A stretch of 64,000 bases of DNA, taken from Catonia carolina. Taxonomy: Eukaryota > Arthropoda > Insecta > Hemiptera > Achilidae. Positions 57,943 through 64,000 of the stretch are shown piece after piece. A program made the position numbers and the translations under genes. The notes below the pieces were generated by a model. The model saw only the letters and a list, made by a program, of their open reading frames with translations, ran no database searches and was not told where the DNA came from. The stretch lies in assembly GCA_035578175.1 (NCBI GenBank), contig JAQMRL010000003.1:56404672-56468671 (forward strand), read 5' to 3'. Numbering within the stretch: position 1 is the stretch's first letter; every line of letters begins with the position of its first letter.

Positions 57943-59292
57943 AAAATCATTCATACACGTATATAAAATTATTAGCTGAAATTAATGAATAAAATTACTA
58001 ATTAAAATTCAATTAAATTTTTAATCAACTGGTCAAGCCCAGTTAATCAGATGAGAGAAAATCATCAGAAAAAATTAAGCTGTTTAGTTATAATTGTTGG
58101 GCAAGCGACTGAGTTATGTAGGTGATCAGCCATCATAAATAAATCATAATAAATCATCATAATAAATAAATAAATAAATAAATTTATTTTTTATTGTAAA
58201 AATAATAATAATATAATCAGCCATAAGCAAGCCAGTGAAGAAATTGAGCAGTTTTTAACTGTTATAATTACACATAACTGTCGGGAAGCACTTTTTCAAA
58301 TAACCGACAAAGCTAAAACATAATTTATTAAAAAGAGAACAGCTAATAGAAATTTAATTACTTAGAAATAGGAAAAAGTATGATTAATTAAAATACAATG
58401 ATTTATTTATTATTGATTTTTGATTTATTCAAGGGTAATAAAATACAGTTATACATTATGGATTAAAAGCTCCAATTGAATTCAATACTATGATACAATA
58501 GTGCAAATAATTAAAAACTATGTAATTTGCTCATAAATGAAAAACAAAGAACGTGGCACTTTTGTGTTCTGGAAATACAATATGAGGGTTTTAATTGTAT
58601 ACAGTATACTTTTTTAAATATTTGCTTTGTGCTGTCTCAAAGTTAATTATTTATTTATTTTAATGCTTGTTATCTTTTGTGAATTCGTAATTATTATCTC
58701 TAATTTTCCATGAAATTTTTCCTTATTACTGAACTTTATGAAATATAAATACATAAAAGCGAAACGAACAAAAAACAAAAAAATATATAATTATTTATTT
58801 AATTAAACTCCAGGAATGGTTTTTTACAATTTAGATCCACTTGAATGCAATGAATGAAAGAAAATTACTGTACTTGGTTTTTAATTTAAAAATATTATCG
58901 TCATGAATTTATTTGTACATATTTTTAAAATACAATTTATTAAGCAGGATTGTTGTAAAGTTACTGAGATAATTTAAGTATTCCTATTATGATATTTTAA
59001 AACTGTTAAAATAGTTTTTAATTTCATTTTATTAAAATGATTGATGCACTCACATCTTCATCAAAAACTGGTATCAACGTTTTCAAAAGTTTTTCTTTTG
59101 TGCTTGGATAAAAAAATTTTACTAATTTTTGTAGTAGGTACTCCGCAAAAACATTTTATTTACAAATTCTTCTTTCCATTTTAATGCATGTATTTTATTT
59201 CTTATAAATTCTGAATTCTTCTTCTTAAATTTTTTGCTTCTGAATTTTTCGTTCAAGTGACTTCTCAGTTGTCCATACCTCTCTCCCATACA
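57943..59292. other. AT-rich spacer with AAAT microsatellite
   Basis: No gene recognised. AATA/AAAT repeats span about 58135-58185. Confidence 0.5.
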
Positions 59293-59687
59293 TGTTGTTT
59301 AGGTCATCAGCCAAAAGACTGGTTTGAGCCTGTAGAGGTTTTACTAAGTAAATCGAGTAGTGAGGTGGTTTACTGTTGTCTTCCTCACTGAGCTGAAAAG
59401 TATGCTTATCAACATGCCGGGCCCTCTGAAAAACACATATTTTTCACCCTGCAAATGACACCTTCACTTCAGTCACCACAGTGTCTGGCTGTATAATGAT
59501 GAAATTAATTACTCTCAGAGGAGAAAACTTTGATTAATGTCTTTTACACCTCTACCTTTTCTGTTTTTAAATGATTCAGTCATTTAATTAGCTGGCCATG
59601 TAGTAAGAAACAGAACTTTTTTTTGTAGCCCTGGAACTATGAGATTGAGTGCAAATAAATTAAACACTTCCCTGTATGTTATGGGCA
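59293..59687 (+). repeat. Dispersed repeat family A, copy 4
   Basis: Starts TGTTGTTTAGGTCATCAGCC and ends CCTGTATGTTATGGGC. The antisense frame is in register but carries one stop after Phe-Ala-Gly. The sense strand has no long frame. Confidence 0.9.
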
Positions 59688-62321
59688 GCTTCCATACATA
59701 ATTACTGAAAATATGATCGTCTTTTCATTTCTAGTTTTATTCATACCTATGTGCGCGCTTTCCATAAAATATTACAACCCTACTTATAAATTTTATACGC
59801 CATCGACATCATCAAACAGTACTAAGAAACGATTTTATCGGAAAACTACCAGACACAAAAAATATCTAATTAACAATATACGCGTATTTTCTCTACACGA
59901 AGTAATAATCCACATGTCAGGTTAAAGAGGAAATGAAAGAGAGATTTACTGCAAAGTTACAACAATCACGTATTGAGATTACCAATATTAAAAATTAAAC
60001 ATTTCAAATTCACACTAATTGTGTTCAATAAGTGTTGGAAGTAAGCAGTTCACGTGAACACCAATGACTGTATTCATTGTCAGTCACTGTTCGCGTGATC
60101 GATTAACCGCTAGCAAACCAGTTTAGATGCACATTATTGTAGTGATATTATTGAACCCATAAGTATATGCTACAAACAGATTGCTTATTAATTTTAGCCG
60201 CCTATGAAACGGTAATCCCGTTTTAATTCCACGAGTATTACTGATATTTTCGGATGGATAACATACAATAACACAACACGAATTATCATTACTAGCTGAT
60301 CAGCTTTATCATGTCATTCATGTTACATTCAATCTAATTCTCAGCTTAATTTTGTCTTTGACTATGAGAAAAAAATAATGATTATATTGAAAATATAGGT
60401 ATACAAAATTATGATTTGAAAGTTATGTGTGCTTTGGTCTATATCTGAGACGATTTAGTGGAAATTCAATTAAACCCTGATTATAATATAAACCTAGATA
60501 AGTAATCCGAAATGGTAAAACAATTTTTTAATAATAAAAAATAGAATTTTTAATTAGATACTAGATAGGGAAGACAATAAACCTTTAATTATAAACAATT
60601 CTGTCAAGTTTTAATTTTTAGAAAATCCTTGTTGAACAGGAGATGAACAAAGTAAAAATGCGTTGTTTCATTCTAGGGTAATTAATTTTGGACAGAGTGA
60701 AAGTGACAGATAACAGTGTTTTGTTTTTAAAAATTCTCTATTGCATTTCCATATCCCTTTTCTATATAACCCATCACAAAACCCGGTTGAGATGAGTTAA
60801 CAACGTACAAATGTATCTCATAACATATTCGACATGAAATTCGTTCAGTTCTTTCAAAGAAACTCAATTTTAACCACTCTATTTGAAATTTACAACTGGA
60901 TAGCGCAGAATTAAATTGTTTCCTGTTAATATTGAAGAAGTAAAATGTGGGCTTGTACATACAGGATGTTACCGAATTTTACAGCAGTCTCTCGTGCTCT
61001 GATTCAACAACCTGAAAGAGGAAATAAGGTATCTTATTTCTTATTTTATATAAGGTAGCTATATGTTCATAAATGTCCGGAAACGAGTTATAGATGGTAA
61101 AAGTTTCCAACATGTTATTGTATATGTATTTAAGTAAAATGAAGCAATTCTGAAATTCTGGAATCATATTTATGTGATTTTATACTGGCTTTGACCTGAT
61201 ATTAAACACTCGGTATTAAATCTTCGGACATTTTTGAGAAAACTTGAATAAAACAAATATTAGGATAGCAAAACACTTTCTTTCGTCTCTCTCGGAGACA
61301 TCATCAGGATTAAAATACACGCACTAAACACATAAAACATTAAACCAATTATGGTCGAAGACCACGTCTATTATATCCATTAACCGTGCCGCGCGCGGTT
61401 ATTCGGCCGAAATATATTAGCCTGCGGAGTTTAATTAAACTACCAAAAAGGTTTCTTTTTGTTTACACTTTCTAGAAGACGGAAGAAAATCCTGATCAGG
61501 GAGAATTAAAGAAAATATTGGGGAAATAGCCTAAACGAAGGAAAAACATTAAAAAGTACAGGACTTCGGAACAAGCGACAAAAATTAAATCCGTTAAAAT
61601 GAAAGCTTGTTGGAGGAAAAAATTCAGAGGAGATAAAGATCCAGATGAAAAGTGTGGCAAAAGGAGTAAGTCAATGTTTTTACCAAGAAGTCCACAGCGA
61701 CTGAATTGTAAACAAAGTAAGTAAAAGATATTGAAATTCAGCTGTTATCGACCAGTAAACAGACAAAATTGTGATAAAACGTTTTCTTTGTAACAGAAAA
61801 TAATTTTTTAGTTATTTACGAAAACGGTAATGCAATTTAGGATTAATTTACTGAAATTAAATTTAAAATAGGCCTATTAAAAAAATGGAAAATTAGAAAA
61901 CAATAATTATGGATATTCACCTTATAAAAATAATGTAGAAGTTAAAAATTACTTAATCAGTTTTTCAAAGAATTCCCAGTTTCTTGCCATTTGAGTTTTC
62001 GCTTGTAGAACATTTTTCAAAAATGCCGCAAAATCTTCTACGTAATTATGCTTCCATTTTACCGCAGAAGCAAAATATTTTGGCCCTATAACTCACTAAA
62101 CATTTCCGGATGTATGTTCATAGGTACTATTTTTTAATTTTCAGCTGTAAAATCAGCTTCTGAGACTACTGCGGAGTTAAAAACACCTTTACTTACGAAC
62201 AATATAAGTCACTATATATTTTCTTGAAAAATATAATTTATTATCATTGGAATGCCAAAATTAATTTAAGTAGGCCTAGTTGGTTTGCCAAATTTGTTTA
62301 AAAAATATACATTAACTTTTC
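59688..62321. other. AT-rich spacer with a palindrome at 60.05 kb
   Basis: No gene recognised. The frame 59713-59925 has a hydrophobic start but no family motif. A Lys/Arg-rich stretch at 61599-61724 is flanked by GGAGTAAGT and AAAGTAAGTAA donor-like words. The palindrome is described separately. Confidence 0.4.
60048..60097. repeat. Palindrome and imperfect hairpin with E-box core
   Basis: GTTCACGTGAAC (60048-60059) is a perfect 12-bp palindrome with a CACGTG core. CACGTGAACA (60051-60060) also pairs with TGTTCGCGTG (60088-60097), with an inner TGACTG/CAGTCA stem (60065-60070 and 60081-60086). Confidence 0.7.
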
Positions 62322-62450
62322 CGTGATTACCTTCGTGGTGGAGTGGTTAGTGAGCAACACTGAAAAACATAAGGTCTCTGGTTTGATTCCCGTCTAGGGT
62401 CTAAAAAATTAAACACTACAAACCACTGTTCTTCAACACACACACACAAT
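62322..62450 (+). repeat. tRNA-derived SINE, family S2, diverged copy
   Basis: GATTACCTTCGTGGTGGAGTGGTTAGTG contains the A-box region in its second half. CTGGTTTGATTCCCGTCTAG is the B-box region, then GGTCTAAAAAATTAAACACT replaces the AAATTTTAACAC of copy 2. It ends in a (CA)n run at 62437-62447. Confidence 0.7.
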
Positions 62451-63520
62451 TTTTTAATGATGTTGATGAAACTTTAAATAAACAAAAATGAAATGGTAAA
62501 TAAAATTAAAATAAACTTATCTTGAATGCAATATTTCATTATCTAGTATCGTAATAAAATTGTTTTTATCAATCAACTATTATATAATTTTATAAGGTAC
62601 TGCATTTGAAATAATATAATTAAGTTAATATTTTATTTTTAATGTTTTCATTCTCTACCTTTTATTTATGTATTTCTTTTTGAAGTGAATGGAAAAGTTT
62701 TAAAATAAGAAGTATCCTCATAAAAAGTTTACATTAACTTATATACAACGTAAATTTTCTTTTTGTTGTTTTATACAAGTTTAAAGTTTTGTTCATTTAA
62801 TTACACACATTCCGTTATGTATTTACTAACTCGATAAAATAGTATGTTTATTTAATTTTTTATAACTGCATGGTTGGTTATCTACGTTAAATAATTTACA
62901 CTGTTTTACTCTTACTAACAACAAATCATTTCAGTTTTATAAGAATTATATTATGAAAAAATTAACTACACTACCTGTTATTCCTGTTAAACATTTCATA
63001 TAACTATAAGTTTTGAATTTTTTAATGTTTGGTGCGTTAATATGAAAGTTTATGGATTACATTTTACAAGAATTTATGATTGCCAAATTAATTTTATATA
63101 TGGTATCTTTTTTAATCTATATAATTTTAGTAAAATATTTTCTTTTATTTAATTACGTTACATTAATCATAGAGCTACTTAATCACTAATGATTACAATG
63201 TTATAAAACAGTAACTGCATAACAACTAATCAGGAATTTTGGATAATCTGAACTGATTATAATTTATTTAAAATGCCTTTTACTTTGGCACGTGGTTTAA
63301 AATAACAACTAATTAATTTTGTAAGAAAAATTTAATATGCTTCTAATCATAAGAACTAAATTACTTTAGTAATGTTATTTACAAAAGTTTCTAGGGTCAA
63401 AATATTAATTTAATTAAAAGTCATATTCATACAACTAGTAAGTTTGAGCAATGCGTGTGCGATACTAGATGAAAATATGACGTGAATGACTTTGAAAGGA
63501 GAACAGTACTCATTATAGCT
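62451..63520. other. AT-rich spacer
   Basis: No gene recognised. Confidence 0.5.
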
Positions 63521-63758
63521 TAACGAACTAGAAACTGCAGATGATTTCGGAGAATAGTGGCCTAGATCACAGCACAGAGCTAATTGGCTTGCGTTAATCG
63601 TATCCTGCGTTGTCACATTGTGGTCCCTCTGTGGATTACAACCTAACAAAACGTGTGTTGGAGTTCAGTCAAACAGGGTGTGATTTAGCAAAGAGGCAAC
63701 CTCACACCCGACCGTGGCTGTTATTGGCTAGATCTCATCTGCAGTCTATAGTTCGTTG
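63521..63758 (-). mobile_element. MITE-like element with 24-bp terminal inverted repeats, copy 2
   Basis: Inverted relative to 41972-42207. Ends are TAACGAACTAGAAACTGCAG (63521) and CTGCAGTCTATAGTTCGTTG (ending 63758). Shared interior words include AACACACG versus copy-1 equivalents, GGTCGGGTGTGAG and CAGGATACGATTAACG on the minus strand. No target-site duplication was seen. The frames 63410-63649 and 63610-63819 are incidental. Confidence 0.85.
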
Positions 63759-64000
63759 GGGTTTAGTAAGATTTCCGGGGCTCATTTTTTACAAGATGTC
63801 TTTATTTCATCTTGTTTGAAACCTCCCTTCATGAAGGATTACCGGGTAAATGTGGCAGGTCGAGGTTTTGTGGTATGAGTTGGTTTTTGTTTTCAGAAAG
63901 TTTAAAAAGTCTGTATAATTGATGTGTAAGTCGTTATGTAACGTATCGTTAAAGTTATGTACCAGGGTGCGTCTGCAATAATCCATATGCACTGGAATAA
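63759..64000. other. Spacer to window end
   Basis: No gene recognised. Confidence 0.4.

Noticed and set aside
59713..59925. Small secreted protein with N-terminal hydrophobic stretch
   Set aside because: Start resembles a signal peptide, but the remainder is Lys/Tyr/Asn-rich as expected from AT-rich DNA and no supporting feature is present.
61250..61420. Penelope-like element C-terminus (AATCCTGATGATG and CGAGAGAGACGAAAG on minus strand)
   Set aside because: Resembles the phrase found near the ends of such elements, but no GIY-YIG or reverse-transcriptase motif is readable nearby.
1..64000. CRISPR array, bacterial operon, integrated virus
   Set aside because: No regularly spaced identical repeats, no Shine-Dalgarno-led gene runs and no viral capsid, polymerase or LTR signatures were seen; the tandem repeats found are micro- or minisatellites or two-copy duplications.

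Overview
The window looks like non-coding DNA from a large, AT-rich, transposon-laden arthropod genome, most likely an insect. The evidence is Jockey-, R1- and RTE/CR1-like LINE remnants, a mariner relic, several tRNA-derived SINE families and insect-style simple repeats. I cannot fix the order from the sequence; Hemiptera or a polyneopteran lineage fit equally well. I find no bacterial operon, CRISPR array, rRNA gene, functional tRNA gene or convincing exon of a host protein. The one long reading frame that looks translatable belongs to a LINE.

Layout. 1-10 kb: AT-rich spacer with a 400-bp repeat family (family A, first two copies), tRNA-headed SINEs and a short CpG-rich patch at 2.83-3.06 kb. 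10-23 kb: Jockey relics (10.5 and 22.6 kb), a broken R1-like LINE 3' end in minus orientation with its UTR and poly(A) (15.8-16.8 kb), a second copy of that UTR in plus orientation (18.1-18.4 kb), two consecutive LINE C-terminal fragments (19.7-20.2 kb) and local tandem duplications (21.8-22.6 kb). 23-33 kb: mostly unrecognisable AT-rich DNA, a degenerate CAGG/CAGA minisatellite (29.8-30.3 kb) and a minus-strand LINE fragment (31.9-32.2 kb).

33-43 kb: three Jockey 3' ends, SINEs, and a 5'-truncated but open LINE (39.6-40.65 kb) inside a perfect 11-bp target-site duplication. Next comes a 236-bp element with terminal inverted repeats, abutting another LINE C-terminus. 45.3-45.9 kb: an unusual GC-rich island whose minus strand carries three histone-mRNA-type stem-loops and a TATA-like box. 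46-64 kb: spacer with two more family A copies, an internally deleted mariner with both ends and TA duplication (51.9-52.8 kb), two more Jockey relics (one minus), a near-perfect 48-bp-arm hairpin (55.5 kb), SINEs, and a second copy of the inverted-repeat element at 63.5 kb.

How the parts relate: the LINE families are present only as 3' ends, the expected result of incomplete target-primed reverse transcription. The SINEs would depend on such LINE machinery in trans, and the short inverted-repeat element and the deleted mariner would need a transposase from elsewhere. No element here appears autonomous. The items most worth following are the histone-hairpin island, the family A antisense reading frame that stays in register in four copies, the 236-238-bp inverted-repeat family and the 55.5-kb hairpin. 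All similarity statements come from reading the sequence by eye; no database search was possible.
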